DNA of 30,006 nt from Nephthysia sp036513515 (GTDB lineage: Bacteria; Chloroflexota; Dormibacteria; Dormibacterales; Dormibacteraceae): positions 1 to 30,006 of the forward strand of contig DATBYW010000110.1 of the NCBI GenBank assembly GCA_036513515.1. Reading direction: 5' to 3'. Under the pieces are notes generated by a model that saw only the letters and a list, made by a program, of their open reading frames with translations, ran no database searches and was not told the DNA's origin. Position numbers and translations under genes: made by a program. How positions within the stretch are numbered: the stretch's first letter is position 1; each line of letters starts with the position of its first letter. This document shows, piece by piece, positions 7,624 to 16,635 of the stretch.

Positions 7624-8780
7624 GAAACCTCCCGATCGATGATCGTGGCGGTGCCCAGCCCGCCGCCGCAACACATGGCCTGCAGACCGTAGCGGAGGTC
7701 GCGCCGCTCCAGCTCGTGCAACAGGTGGTTCATGAGCCGCGCGCCGGACGCCCCAAGGGGATGCCCGATCGCGATGGCGCCGCCGTTGACGTTCGTCTTC
7801 TCCCAGTCGGCGCCGGTGGTCTTGAGCCAGGCCAGCACAACCGACGCGAAGGCCTCGTTGATCTCGAAGAGGTCGATGTCCTTCAGCTCCAGCCCGGCCT
7901 GGTCGAGCACCGCCGCGGTGCCGGGGATGGGACCTTCGAGCATCAAGACGGGGTCGCAGCCGACCACCTTCTGGGCCAGGACCCTGGCCCGCGGCCGCAG
8001 GCCCAGCTCCCGGGCTTTCTCCCGGCTCATGAGCAGGATCCCCGCGGCGCCATCGGTGATCTGGCTCGCGTTTCCCGCGGTGATGGAGTGGTCGGGATTG
8101 AAAGCCGGCTGCAGCGCCGCGACCGCCTCGTAAGTGGCGTTGGGGCGGATGCCTTCGTCCGTGGTCATGGTCTCGGTGTGGCCGTTGCCGGGCAGCTCGA
8201 CCGGCATGATCTGGGAGGCCAGGTGGCCGGCGCGGGTCGCTTCGGCGGCCCGCAGGTGGCTCTGCACGCTCAACTCGTCCATCTCGCGCCGGGACACCCC
8301 GTACTTGCGCGCCATCAGCTCTGCTGAGATCCCCTGGGGCACCATCTCGTAGAGCTCCATCAGCTCGGGCGGAAACGGAGTGCCGGGTCCCTGGAGGACG
8401 GTCGAGCCCATCGGCACCCTGCTCATCGACTCGACGCCGCCCGCGATGGTGACGTCCGCGACGCCGCTCTGGATCAGGTTGGCGGCGAAGTGGATCGCCT
8501 GCTGGCTGGAGCCACACTGCCGGTCCACAGTGGTGGCGGGCGTCTCCACCGGGAACCCCGCTGCCAGCCAGGCGTTGCGCCCCACGTTGACCGACTGCTC
8601 GCCGGTCTGCATTACGCAGCCGAAGACGACGTCCTCGACCTGGCTCGGGTCGATCCCGGCACGACCCACGAGCTCCTTCAACACCAACGAGCCCAGCACC
8701 ACTGGATGGATGTCCTTGAGCTTGCCGCCGCGTCGGCCCATCGGGGTCCGAACCGCTTCCACGATGACCGCTTCACGCAT
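7620..8780 (-). CDS. Acetyl-CoA acetyltransferase (thiolase)
   Basis: The 386-residue enzyme catalyses reversible condensation or thiolysis of acyl-CoA. Catalytic residues are all present: nucleophile C89 in DRQCGSSQQA, H340 in GHPLGASGAR, and C370 in MCCGGGLG. 'EINEAFASV' and 'ITAGNASQITDGAAG' are further family signatures. ATG 8780 is preceded by GGAGG with a 7-nt spacer. Length and motifs fit the FadA/AtoB group; biosynthetic and degradative types cannot be separated here. It is coupled to the cupin gene and preceded by a 282-bp non-coding region. Confidence 0.93.
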   Translation of the reverse strand: MREAVIVEAVRTPMGRRGGKLKDIHPVVLGSLVLKELVGRAGIDPSQVEDVVFGCVMQTGEQSVNVGRNAWLAAGFPVETPATTVDRQCGSSQQAIHFAANLIQSGVADVTIAGGVESMSRVPMGSTVLQGPGTPFPPELMELYEMVPQGISAELMARKYGVSRREMDELSVQSHLRAAEATRAGHLASQIMPVELPGNGHTETMTTDEGIRPNATYEAVAALQPAFNPDHSITAGNASQITDGAAGILLMSREKARELGLRPRARVLAQKVVGCDPVLMLEGPIPGTAAVLDQAGLELKDIDLFEINEAFASVVLAWLKTTGADWEKTNVNGGAIAIGHPLGASGARLMNHLLHELERRDLRYGLQAMCCGGGLGTATIIDREVS

Positions 8781-9062
8781 AGCCCTGCCTCCCAATACAG
8801 CCCTGGCTTACGGTTTCACGGGAACCGTGTAAAACGTTGCCTGGCGGCGAAAAGCTTTTCGGCCTTGACCACTCGATTGGACCACCTTTAACCTGCGCTT
8901 CGCCCCACCCGGCTGAGTACGGTAAACCTGAGGATACCGAACGTCGAGTAGGTGGAAGTCCCGACCCTCCCAGGTCGGTGGTGGAAGCCGAAAAACGCAT
9001 AGGGAACTTCAGGGTAAACAGGAAGGTCGGTTGGGGCAGATCTTTTCCGGGACCCAGACGCC
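8781..9062. other. 282-bp non-coding region rich in inverted repeats
   Basis: No convincing reading frame covers this stretch between the HPRT-like stop and the thiolase start. It contains an imperfect hairpin at 8808-8832, a perfect 14-bp palindrome CGAAAAGCTTTTCG at 8848-8861, a CCGACC/GGTCGG hairpin near 8958-8975, and two similar GGTGGAAG segments around 8950 and 8982. AT-richer tracts also set it apart from its neighbours. It could be a thiolase leader on the minus strand, an independent small RNA, or operator sites. I could not match it to a known riboswitch or RNA family. Confidence 0.4.
8808..8832 (-). promoter_or_regulatory. Inverted repeat upstream of the thiolase gene, possible operator
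   Basis: ACGGTT (8810-8815) pairs with AACCGT (8823-8828), and outer TTA/TAA bases extend the symmetry with a 2-nt bulge. It lies 28-52 nt before the thiolase ATG, where a repressor site would overlap the promoter or leader. Confidence 0.35.
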
Positions 9063-10103
9063 TCAGCTGAGTGGAAGCGCTGCGGGCCCCGCGTACACCG
9101 ACGGCTTGAGCACGCAGATGAAGGGCAGGTTGCGATAGAGCTCTCGATAGTCCAGGCCGTACCCGACCACGAAGTCGTTGGGGATCTGGAACCCGATGTA
9201 CTTGAGCCTCACGTCGACCAGCCGTCGCGCCGGACGGTCGAGCAGCGTCACCACCTCCAGTGAGGCCGGCTCCCGGGCACCGAGCACGCCCATCAGGTAG
9301 TCCAGGGTCAGGCCGGTGTTGACGACGTCCTCGACCAGGATCACGTGGCGGCCGGCGATCGGGTTGTCGAGGTCCCGCTGGATGCCGACGCGCCGGCTCT
9401 GCCGGGGGACGCCGGCGAAGCCGAAGCTCTGCTGTCTGACGTCCGGTGCGTCCCGGGAGTAGCGACCCACGCCGAGGTAGTCGATCGCCATCGGCACCGT
9501 GATCTGGCGTGCCAGGTCGGCCAGGAAGAAGGTGACGCCCTTCAGCACGCCGACCATCACTACCGAGCTGCCGCGGTAGTCGCGCGAGATCCGCCGGGCC
9601 AGCGCTCGGACCCGCGTCTCCAGCTCCACCGGCGAGATCAGGATCTGCTCGATCTGCTGCTTGCGCAGGTTCTGGAGATCCGTGGTGGCGTAGCCGGCCT
9701 GGGCCAGCAGCTGCTCGTGGTCGCGCTTGTAGAGAAGCTTCACCTTCACCTCGGGGTAGAGCTCGCGCAGCAGCCTCAGCTTGCGGTTCTTGGGCGTGAC
9801 CAGGCTCTGCTTCATGGTCGTCAGCTCTACGTAGAGGTCGTGCTCGGGAAGATAGAAGTCGGGGGTGAACATCTCCGACACCCGCTCGCCCTCCCAGGCG
9901 ATGGGGAAGGAGTCGGGCTCGTACACCCAACGGATGCGGTAGTAGTCCAGGAAAGCCGCGAACTCCTGCTCGGAGGGGTGGGCGAAGGCGACCCGGAGGT
10001 GAGGAGGGCCGGAGCGCCGGAGCAGTCGCGAGCGCTGCTTGATCGGCCTCCGCCAGCTCTTTGGGATCTCGGCTGGCGCCGGCGTGCCAGAGCCTGGCGC
10101 CAA
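9063..10103 (-). CDS. Hypoxanthine phosphoribosyltransferase-like protein with N-terminal nuclease-like domain
   Basis: The 346-residue protein has two parts. Residues ~35-135 (AFAHPSEQEFAAFLDYYRI, 'MFTPDFYLPEHDLYVELTT', 'NRKLRLLRELYP') resemble a PD-(D/E)xK-type fold, with P81-D82 and E93 but no clear catalytic Lys. Residues ~150-346 are an HPRT domain: 'VGVLKGVTFFLADL', 'DYLGVGRYS', 'ILVEDVVNTGLTLDYL', 'GFQIPNDFVVGYGLDY' and 'VLKPSVY'. In the PRPP loop the usual catalytic Asp (EDIID-T-G) is Asn262, and in the IPD motif the Asp is Asn309. The start is uncertain: TTG 10103 is the only permitted start shortly before the conserved region, 33 nt after the UPF0182 stop, and has no Shine-Dalgarno. 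It may be purine salvage or a diverged function. Confidence 0.8.
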   Translation of the reverse strand: MAPGSGTPAPAEIPKSWRRPIKQRSRLLRRSGPPHLRVAFAHPSEQEFAAFLDYYRIRWVYEPDSFPIAWEGERVSEMFTPDFYLPEHDLYVELTTMKQSLVTPKNRKLRLLRELYPEVKVKLLYKRDHEQLLAQAGYATTDLQNLRKQQIEQILISPVELETRVRALARRISRDYRGSSVVMVGVLKGVTFFLADLARQITVPMAIDYLGVGRYSRDAPDVRQQSFGFAGVPRQSRRVGIQRDLDNPIAGRHVILVEDVVNTGLTLDYLMGVLGAREPASLEVVTLLDRPARRLVDVRLKYIGFQIPNDFVVGYGLDYRELYRNLPFICVLKPSVYAGPAALPLS

Positions 10104-10135
10104 CTGAGGGGTGGAGCCTGTCTGGTTCGCGCTCG

Positions 10136-12958
10136 CTACGGAGAAGCCCGTGGCGAGGACGAGGGGGAGGCGCGGGGGCCGGGGCTGGCAGAGGGGCTCG
10201 GTGAAGCCGCTCCTTTGTAGGCGTCGATCTGCTGCAGCAGGCTGCCGACCTGGGCCATCTCCCGGGCGTACGTGGCCAGGTCGCCCTGCTTGAGGGCATC
10301 CTGCGCTGCGTTGTAGTGCTGCAGGGCCTGGGTAATGAGATTGGCGACAGTCGGTGAGACGGCAGGACCGGTGGTCGGCCCCGCGGAAGGCTGACTCGGA
10401 GTCGCCACCTGCTGCCCGGCCAGCTGGTTGAGGGCGTCGGCAAGGTTGTTCTGATAGGCGACCGAGCCGGTCTCGGTGGCGTCGGTCAGGATCACCTTCT
10501 TGAGCTCGGGCAGGCTCTGGTTGCTGGTCGTCGACTTCAGGTACCACGGCTCGAAGTAGAGGAAGGAGTCGCCAACCGGCACCACGAGCAGGTTGCCCTC
10601 GATCACGCTCGATCCCTGTGAGTTGAGCAGCGTCCGGTCACGCGAGATCTCCGGCGTCTGCTGAATCCGGCTGGCGACCTGCTGGGGACCGAAGACCACC
10701 TTGTCCTTGGGAAGCACGAAGGAGACCATCTCGCCGTAGTGGGGTGTGTCGTTGCGGACCGCCAGCCAGCTGACCAGGTTCTGCTTCCGGAAGGGAGTGA
10801 AGGGCAGGATCTGGAGGTACTCGGCCTGGGGGCTCCCGGGCAAGCGCATCTCCACGTAGTAAGGCGAGAGCCCGGCGGGGACGTCCCAGACGTCCTCGCG
10901 GTTGTAGAAGGTCGCCGGGTCGGAGATGTGGTAGTTCGTGTAGACGGCGGCCTGGACGGCGAACAGCTTGGGCGGCACCCGTAGGTGGGCTTGAAGTCCC
11001 TCGGGCATCTGGTTGAGCGGCTTGAAGAAGCCCGGGAAGGTCGCCTGGTAGGCCCTGATCAAGGGGTCCTTGTTGTCGACCACGTAGAAGTCGGCGGTGC
11101 CTGAGTAGGCGTCCACGACCACCTTCACCGAGTTTCGCAGGTAGTTCTGGTTATCAGCGCCGGGTTCCTGCTGGGAGTAGGGGTAACTGCTCGCCGAGGT
11201 GTACCCGTCAACGATCCAGTAGAGGTGGCCGTCCACAACGGTGATGTAAGGGGAGTCGAAGCTCAAGAAGGGTGCGATCGCCTGAACTCGCTCGCCGACG
11301 TCCCGGCGGTAGAGGATCTGGGTGCGGTCCTGGATCTGGCTTGACACGAGCAGGTTGAAATCCCCGGTCCGCATCGACCAGAGCACCCGATTCCCTCCAT
11401 CCATCTTCACCCCGTGGGTGCCCTGGTAGCTGTTCCGCACGTTCAGGTTGCCCTGTGGGTAGTCGAACTCCTTCTCCACCGAGGGCGCCAGGACATAGCC
11501 GCCGGGGGAGTGTCCGAAATAGATCTCGGGGCGCGTCACCTGGAGCGGACCGGTGGGCGGGAGGTCCTTGGCCACGTAGTCCGGAAGACCTTCGCCGACC
11601 ACCGCGCTGACGGGACTCGCCGCAACGCCGTACCCGTGGGTGTACTGGAGCTTCTGATTGACCCAGCTCTGCGCCTGCTGCGGCAGCCTGTTCTGATCCA
11701 GCTCGCGAGCGCTGATCTCCAGCTGCTGGGTCTTGCCGTTGATGGTGTAGCGGTCGACGTCGATCTTCTCGAAGGCGTAGTAGGTGCGGATGGACTGGAG
11801 CTGGGTGTAGGTCTCCTGGAGCTGCGCGGGATCCCAGAGCCGCAGGTTGTCGATCGTCGCCCGGTCATCCGCGATCGCCTTGGCGGTGATGGGCTGGTCG
11901 CCGTTGAAGGGACGGGTCTGGACCTGGTCGACGCTGAAGGCACGGCGCGTGAACTCGATCTCGCGCGAGATGTAGGGTGACTCCTGGGAAAGCTCAGACG
12001 GCTGCACGGTCACGCGCTGGACCAGCGCCGGGTAGATCCCGCCCACGACGCTGGCAGCGACCCAGATGCCGACCGCGGCGATGATCAGGCCCTGCCGGCG
12101 GACCGCCACGTTGGCGAAGAGCAGGCCGGCCAGCAGAATCGCGAGGATCGTACGGAGGACGGCGACCGGCGCCCGGGCGTTGACGTCGGTGTAGCCCGCG
12201 CCCCACACGGCGCCGTTGTGCTGGTAGAGCAGCGTGTAGCGGTCGAGGAAGGTGCTGAAGGCGATGACCAGCGCGAGCAGGCCGAGCAGCGCGGAGAGAT
12301 GGGCCAGCGCGGGGGTCGAGAACCGCAGGTCGAAGGATTCGCCCCGCCAGGCGTAGAGCACGGCTACCAGCAGGGCGCTGATGAAGATGAGCCCGAGGAC
12401 CCACCCAGCCATCGACTGCAGGAATGGCAGGGTGATCAGGTAGAAGCTGACGTCCTGGCCGAATACCGGCTCGCGGACCCCGGTCGGCGTGTAGTGGAGG
12501 AAGAGCGCGAGGGCGGTCCAGCTCGACCTCAGGCTGCCGGCCAGCACCAGCGAGACCAGGATGCTGGCGATCCCCCCGGCCAGGCCGGCGCCGCTCAGAA
12601 GGGTTCGGCGCCGGATGCCCACCGCGCGCAGGGCGGCACCGCCCCTCAGGCGCAGCGCGACCAGCAGGTTGCCAAAAGTGAACGCCAGCGCCACCAGGAG
12701 ACCGCCGAAGAAGAGCCAGACCTGCAGGGCGACCCGGGTCAGATAGACGCTGCCCAGGCCCAGGGCCTGGAACCACTGCGTCTCGGTCAGGAAGCCGATC
12801 AGTGGCGCGGCGACGAAGAGCAGCAGGATCCCGCCGCCCACGAAGGCCAGGCCGATCCAGACCCGGCGGGGCGGACGCGGGATGCGGAACTCTTGCAGGC
12901 CGCTGAAGGGGCTCTGCTCGAACGGGTCGAAAGGTCCTCCGGGGTAGCGTCGCCCCAT
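10136..12958 (-). CDS. UPF0182 family membrane protein
   Basis: The 940-residue protein matches UPF0182 (COG1615) in architecture: a basic N-terminus, about seven hydrophobic segments within the first ~310 residues, then a large soluble domain with 'SPYISREIEFTRRAF', 'DNLRLWDPAQLQETY', 'KTQQLEISARELD' and 'PEIYFGHSPGGYVL'. The soluble part probably faces outside. The C-terminus has a helical Gln-rich segment and a Pro/Ser/Ala-rich tail (about 20 residues). The family is common in Actinomycetota and Chloroflexota and has no firm function. It reads into the HPRT-like gene with a 32-bp gap and diverges from the ABC transporter. No Shine-Dalgarno is seen before ATG 12958. Confidence 0.9.
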   Translation of the reverse strand: MGRRYPGGPFDPFEQSPFSGLQEFRIPRPPRRVWIGLAFVGGGILLLFVAAPLIGFLTETQWFQALGLGSVYLTRVALQVWLFFGGLLVALAFTFGNLLVALRLRGGAALRAVGIRRRTLLSGAGLAGGIASILVSLVLAGSLRSSWTALALFLHYTPTGVREPVFGQDVSFYLITLPFLQSMAGWVLGLIFISALLVAVLYAWRGESFDLRFSTPALAHLSALLGLLALVIAFSTFLDRYTLLYQHNGAVWGAGYTDVNARAPVAVLRTILAILLAGLLFANVAVRRQGLIIAAVGIWVAASVVGGIYPALVQRVTVQPSELSQESPYISREIEFTRRAFSVDQVQTRPFNGDQPITAKAIADDRATIDNLRLWDPAQLQETYTQLQSIRTYYAFEKIDVDRYTINGKTQQLEISARELDQNRLPQQAQSWVNQKLQYTHGYGVAASPVSAVVGEGLPDYVAKDLPPTGPLQVTRPEIYFGHSPGGYVLAPSVEKEFDYPQGNLNVRNSYQGTHGVKMDGGNRVLWSMRTGDFNLLVSSQIQDRTQILYRRDVGERVQAIAPFLSFDSPYITVVDGHLYWIVDGYTSASSYPYSQQEPGADNQNYLRNSVKVVVDAYSGTADFYVVDNKDPLIRAYQATFPGFFKPLNQMPEGLQAHLRVPPKLFAVQAAVYTNYHISDPATFYNREDVWDVPAGLSPYYVEMRLPGSPQAEYLQILPFTPFRKQNLVSWLAVRNDTPHYGEMVSFVLPKDKVVFGPQQVASRIQQTPEISRDRTLLNSQGSSVIEGNLLVVPVGDSFLYFEPWYLKSTTSNQSLPELKKVILTDATETGSVAYQNNLADALNQLAGQQVATPSQPSAGPTTGPAVSPTVANLITQALQHYNAAQDALKQGDLATYAREMAQVGSLLQQIDAYKGAASPSPSASPGPRASPSSSPRASP

Positions 12959-13076
12959 CTGACACTGAAGCTTAGTCCCCTACCCGACAGCGCCACCGGC
13001 CGCCAGTTAGAGCGGGGCGAGTGTGGCGTCCCTTCCGGCTCACCGTCGCTGCCAAGTGCGCCACAATCCGTTGCCT

Positions 13077-15092
13077 GTGGAGGGAGCGGACCTGCTGGGC
13101 ACCCCGGTCGGCCTCGAGCTCGAGCAGGTGGAGCGGGTGCACCGGATGGGGGATGTTGCGGTCGTAGCCTTGCGGGGCGTCAGTCTGAGGATCGCGCCCG
13201 GCGAGTTCGTGGCGCTTGTCGGTCCGTCCGGCTGCGGAAAGTCGACCCTGCTCTCGCTCATCGGTGGTCTCGACCGGCCGACCCAAGGCTCGGTGTCGGC
13301 CTCCGGACTCCGTCTCCAGGACGTCTCCGACGCCGTGCTCTCCGACTACCGGCTGCGCCGGGTGGGCACGGTCTTCCAGGCCTTCAACCTGATCCCGACT
13401 CTGAGCGCCCAGGACAACGTGTCCCTGCCCATGGCGCTGGCCGGCGTGCCCCGCACCGTCCGGCGGAGTCGGGCTCAGGCCCTCCTCGATCTGGTCGGCG
13501 TGGGTGCTCGCGCGCGTCACCGGCCGAGCCGGCTCTCGGGCGGGGAGCAACAGAGGGTCGCCGTGGCGAGGGCGCTCGCCAACCGGCCCGGGCTCCTCCT
13601 GGCCGACGAGCCGACGGGCAACCTGGACTCGGAGTCCGGCGGACTGGTGCTCGACCTTCTCCAGGAGGTCCACGACCTGGGCGCGACGGTGGTCCTCGTC
13701 AGCCACGATCCCTCGGTGGCGGCGCGCGCCGACCGGGTCGTCACCATGCGGGACGGCCGGATCATCCACGACCCCGGCCGTCCCGTTCCCCTGAAGGAGG
13801 AGCCGCCCGCCTCGAAGCCCTCACGGCTGCGCCTGCTCGAGGCGGTCCGGCTTGGCGCCGGTTCGATCCGGCGGCGGAAGCTTCGCACCGGCCTGACGGC
13901 GAGCGGTATCTCCATCGGGATCGCCGCCATGGCGCTGATACTCTCGCTCGCCACAGGCCTCCAGAACGTGCTGGTGGACCAGCTCCAGCAGAGCGGCCAG
14001 CTGCAGAACGTCTCTATCCAGCACAACTTCAGCGAACCGACCAGGGACAAGTCTCTCAATCAGGTGGCCCTGGATTCGCTGAGAGGCTTACCCCACGTCA
14101 AGGACGCCTACGGGGAGGTCGCGCTGCAGGGATCGCTGGAAGGCGGCTCCAGCTCCATACCGGCCACGACTCTTCTCTCCAGCGCCCCCTTGCGGCAGAC
14201 CACGCCAATCAGCTCCAGGTTCCTCTCGGCGGGCCGCCTGTCCTCCTCGGACACGGCCCCGGAGGCGGTTCTGGGAGCGGACGCCGCCAGCAAGCTGGGC
14301 TGGAATCCGCGGCAGGCGCTCGGCAAGTCGGTCACCTTCAGGGGTGTCTACAGCGGCAGCTTCATAGTGCCCGGCTCCGGGGTGCAGCCGGCCGGCAATC
14401 AGCAGCCCTTGCGGCTGACCGTGGTCGGGATCGGCGGTGGCAGCCCAGGCAGTCCCACGCCGGTCGTGGCCGTCCCCTATCAAACCGCCGTCAGATACTG
14501 GGAGCAGATGGCCGACGCCAACGGCTGGAGGGCTGACAAATACGGATCCATCACGCTGGTGGCCGACGCCCCGGGCACCGTGGACAAGGTCCGCGACGAG
14601 GCGAAAGCGGAGGGCTACCAGGCCCAGAGCTCCCAGGACCTGATCAAGCAGGTCAGCCAGCTGCTTTTCTACCTCGGACTTGGGCTCTCCGCTTTCGCCG
14701 CCATCGCGCTGGCCGTCGCCGCCCTCGGCATCGCCAACACGATGTACACGGCGGTTCTCGAGCGCACCCGGGAGATCGGCATCCTGAAAGCCCTGGGGGC
14801 GCGGCGCTCCGACGTCCGGATAGTGTTCCTGGCCGAGGCAGCCGCGATCGGGGCGCTGGGAGGAGCGATCGGGGTGGGCATCGCCGAAGTGGTCGCGCTG
14901 GCCGGCAACGCCGTGGTCAACCAGCTCGCCCGCCAGCAGGGGATCGGGCTGGACCTGAACGTCTTCCAGCTCAACCTGCTGCTGGCACTGGCCACCATCG
15001 TCCTGACCGCCCTCTTCAGCGCCCTGTGCGGGCTCCTGCCCGCTGTCCGCGCCGCCCGGCTGGCCCCGGTCGAGGCGCTGCGCTACGAGTAG
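13077..15092 (+). CDS. MacB-like ABC transporter, fused ATPase and permease
   Basis: One polypeptide of ~671 residues carries an ATPase followed by a FtsX/MacB permease. The ATPase has Walker A GPSGCGKST (~50), signature LSGGEQQR (~152), Walker B LLLADEPTGNLD (~173) and the H-loop 'VSHD'. The permease has one TM after the ATPase (~276), a ~230-residue extracytoplasmic domain, and three C-terminal TMs with the typical 'ANTMYTAVLERTREIGILKALGARRSDV'. MacB-type proteins act as mechanotransmitters or export lipoproteins, peptides or drugs. Fusion order ATPase-permease is as in MacB, but no MacA partner is nearby. The start is uncertain: GTG 13077 fits the family N-terminus; GTG 13023 and TTG 13071 are in frame, and none has a Shine-Dalgarno. 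Confidence 0.9.
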   Translation: MEGADLLGTPVGLELEQVERVHRMGDVAVVALRGVSLRIAPGEFVALVGPSGCGKSTLLSLIGGLDRPTQGSVSASGLRLQDVSDAVLSDYRLRRVGTVFQAFNLIPTLSAQDNVSLPMALAGVPRTVRRSRAQALLDLVGVGARARHRPSRLSGGEQQRVAVARALANRPGLLLADEPTGNLDSESGGLVLDLLQEVHDLGATVVLVSHDPSVAARADRVVTMRDGRIIHDPGRPVPLKEEPPASKPSRLRLLEAVRLGAGSIRRRKLRTGLTASGISIGIAAMALILSLATGLQNVLVDQLQQSGQLQNVSIQHNFSEPTRDKSLNQVALDSLRGLPHVKDAYGEVALQGSLEGGSSSIPATTLLSSAPLRQTTPISSRFLSAGRLSSSDTAPEAVLGADAASKLGWNPRQALGKSVTFRGVYSGSFIVPGSGVQPAGNQQPLRLTVVGIGGGSPGSPTPVVAVPYQTAVRYWEQMADANGWRADKYGSITLVADAPGTVDKVRDEAKAEGYQAQSSQDLIKQVSQLLFYLGLGLSAFAAIALAVAALGIANTMYTAVLERTREIGILKALGARRSDVRIVFLAEAAAIGALGGAIGVGIAEVVALAGNAVVNQLARQQGIGLDLNVFQLNLLLALATIVLTALFSALCGLLPAVRAARLAPVEALRYE

Positions 15093-15095
15093 GGC

Positions 15096-16016
15096 ATGAC
15101 GCTGCTGAACGTCACCAACGGCGATTCCACCGCGGCCGGCCTGCGGCAGGGTGGGGTGGTGGGAGAGGTGCTGGCCTGGCGGGACGTCCTCCACGAGGGG
15201 CCGGTGCCGGCCCTGGCCCCGGCCGCTCTGGCCAGGGTCAGGTCTCGCTTTCTGGCCGATGCGGGCGGATTGCCCGTCGACTCGACCTACCGAGACCTGC
15301 GGGCGCGCGATGCGGCGCTGGTCGCCGCGCCCGCTGAGGTGGTGCTCTGGTTCGAGGCCGACCTCTACGACCAGCTGCAGCTGGTCCAGGTGCTCGACCG
15401 GCTCGCCGGGGGCGGCCGCGAGGTGACGCTGGTTGCCGTCGGGGAGTATCCGGGGATTGCGCACTTCGGCGGCCTCGGCGAGCTTCCCGGCGGGAGGCTG
15501 GTCGCACTCCGCGAGACCGCTGCGACGGCCGTCGACGTGGCGGCCTTCGAGCTGGCGAGGCAGGCCTGGGCGGCCTTCACGGGGGCGGACCCGAAAGGGC
15601 TCGGCCGGCTTCGCGGTGAGCATTCCCCGGTGCTCAGGCACCTCGGGGAGGCGGTCGACCGGCTGCTCCAGGAGTACCCCTGGGCCGGCGACGGCCTTTC
15701 GCTCACGGAGCGGCGGATCCTGCAGGCGATCGGCGCCGGCGCGAGCACCGAGGGGGCGGTCTTCCAGCGGGTCTGGCAGTTTGAGCGGCGTCCCTTTCTG
15801 GGGGACATCTGGTGCTTCCGAACGCTGGACCTGCTCGTCGGCGCCGGGCTCGCGCGGCGGTCACCGGAGCTGGGCCTGACGGCCGCCGGCGAGGCCGTAC
15901 TCGCCGGCACCCGCGACCGGACCGAGCTGGCGCCCCTCGACCGCTGGATCGGCGGAGTCCACCTCGAGGGCCGTCCTCGCTGGCGCTGGGACCCCCGCCT
16001 GGAGGCGCTGGTTTAA
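15096..16016 (+). CDS. DUF1835 domain-containing protein
   Basis: The N-terminus 'LLNVTNGDSTAAGLRQGG' followed by 'VLAWRDVLHEGPVP' is the hallmark of DUF1835, and the later 'VVLWFEADLYDQLQLVQVL' belongs to the same family. The C-terminal half (residues ~170-306) has an HTH-like helical region ('LSLTERRILQAIGAG', 'LVGAGLARRSPELGLTAAG') as in many DUF1835 proteins. The 306-residue product is soluble. It starts 3 bp after the ABC transporter stop, so the two are an operon. The function is unknown; the winged-helix-like C-terminus could bind DNA or protein. Confidence 0.8.
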   Translation: MTLLNVTNGDSTAAGLRQGGVVGEVLAWRDVLHEGPVPALAPAALARVRSRFLADAGGLPVDSTYRDLRARDAALVAAPAEVVLWFEADLYDQLQLVQVLDRLAGGGREVTLVAVGEYPGIAHFGGLGELPGGRLVALRETAATAVDVAAFELARQAWAAFTGADPKGLGRLRGEHSPVLRHLGEAVDRLLQEYPWAGDGLSLTERRILQAIGAGASTEGAVFQRVWQFERRPFLGDIWCFRTLDLLVGAGLARRSPELGLTAAGEAVLAGTRDRTELAPLDRWIGGVHLEGRPRWRWDPRLEALV

Positions 16017-16034
16017 GAGTTTTTCGGGCCCCGC

Positions 16035-16631
16035 TCAGCGGGCGGCCACCGGGTTCCTGTCCATCACCCCGTCGATCAGTCCCCACTCCCGGGCCTGCTC
16101 GGCGTCCATGTAGAAGTCGCGCTCGATGTCGCGCTCCACCTGCTCCTTCGGCCGGCCGCAGTGGCGAACGTAGACCTCGACCAGCTCCTCTCGCTGGCGC
16201 AGGATCTCGCGAGCCTGGATCTCGATGTCGCTGGCCTGGCCCTGGATCCCGGTCGACCAGGGCTGGTGGATCACGATCTTGGAGTGGGGCATCGCGTAGC
16301 GCCGGCCGGCGGCGCCACCGGCCAGCAGAATCGATCCACCGCTGGCCGCGAGACCGGTGCAGAGGGTGAGGACCGGCGGCCCCACGTACTGCATGGCGTC
16401 GTAGATCGAGAGCGCTGCGGTGGCCGAGCCTCCGGGACTGTTGATGTAGAGGCCGATCTCCTTCTCGTGGTCTTCGCTGGCCAGGAAGAGCAGCTGAGCC
16501 ACGAGCAGGTTCGCCATCTGGTCGTTGATCTCTCCGCCCACGAAGACGATGCGGTCGCGCAGCAGCCTCGAATAGATGTCGTAGGCCCGCTCACCGCGCC
16601 CATTGCTCTCAATCACGGTAGGCACCAGCAT
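16035..16631 (-). CDS. clpP: ATP-dependent Clp protease proteolytic subunit
   Basis: The 198-residue serine peptidase forms the barrel of the Clp protease with ClpX/ClpC. The catalytic triad is S97 in GLAASGGSILLAGG, H122 in 'KIVIHQP' and D172 in 'ERDFYMDAEQA'. 'LYINSPGGSATAALSIYDAM' and 'GLIDGVM' are standard. The residue after the active Ser is Gly where most ClpP have Met, an unusual but not inactivating change. GAGGTGATC lies just before ATG 16631, and the start is 4 bp after the stop of the ClgR-like gene, so the two genes are one operon. High-GC bacteria often carry two clpP genes; only one is here. Confidence 0.93.
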   Translation of the reverse strand: MLVPTVIESNGRGERAYDIYSRLLRDRIVFVGGEINDQMANLLVAQLLFLASEDHEKEIGLYINSPGGSATAALSIYDAMQYVGPPVLTLCTGLAASGGSILLAGGAAGRRYAMPHSKIVIHQPWSTGIQGQASDIEIQAREILRQREELVEVYVRHCGRPKEQVERDIERDFYMDAEQAREWGLIDGVMDRNPVAAR

Positions 16632-16635
16632 CAGA

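Noticed and set aside
8773..10443. 556-codon minus-strand frame crossing the non-coding region
   Set aside because: It reads a wrong frame through the HPRT-like gene and is Arg/Pro/Ser-rich. It only appears to make the non-coding region coding.
12218..14536. 772-codon plus-strand open frame
   Set aside because: It runs antisense to the UPF0182 gene and out of frame through the ABC transporter, both with clear family motifs. Its product is Gln/Glu/Arg/Gly-rich noise typical of GC-rich antisense frames.
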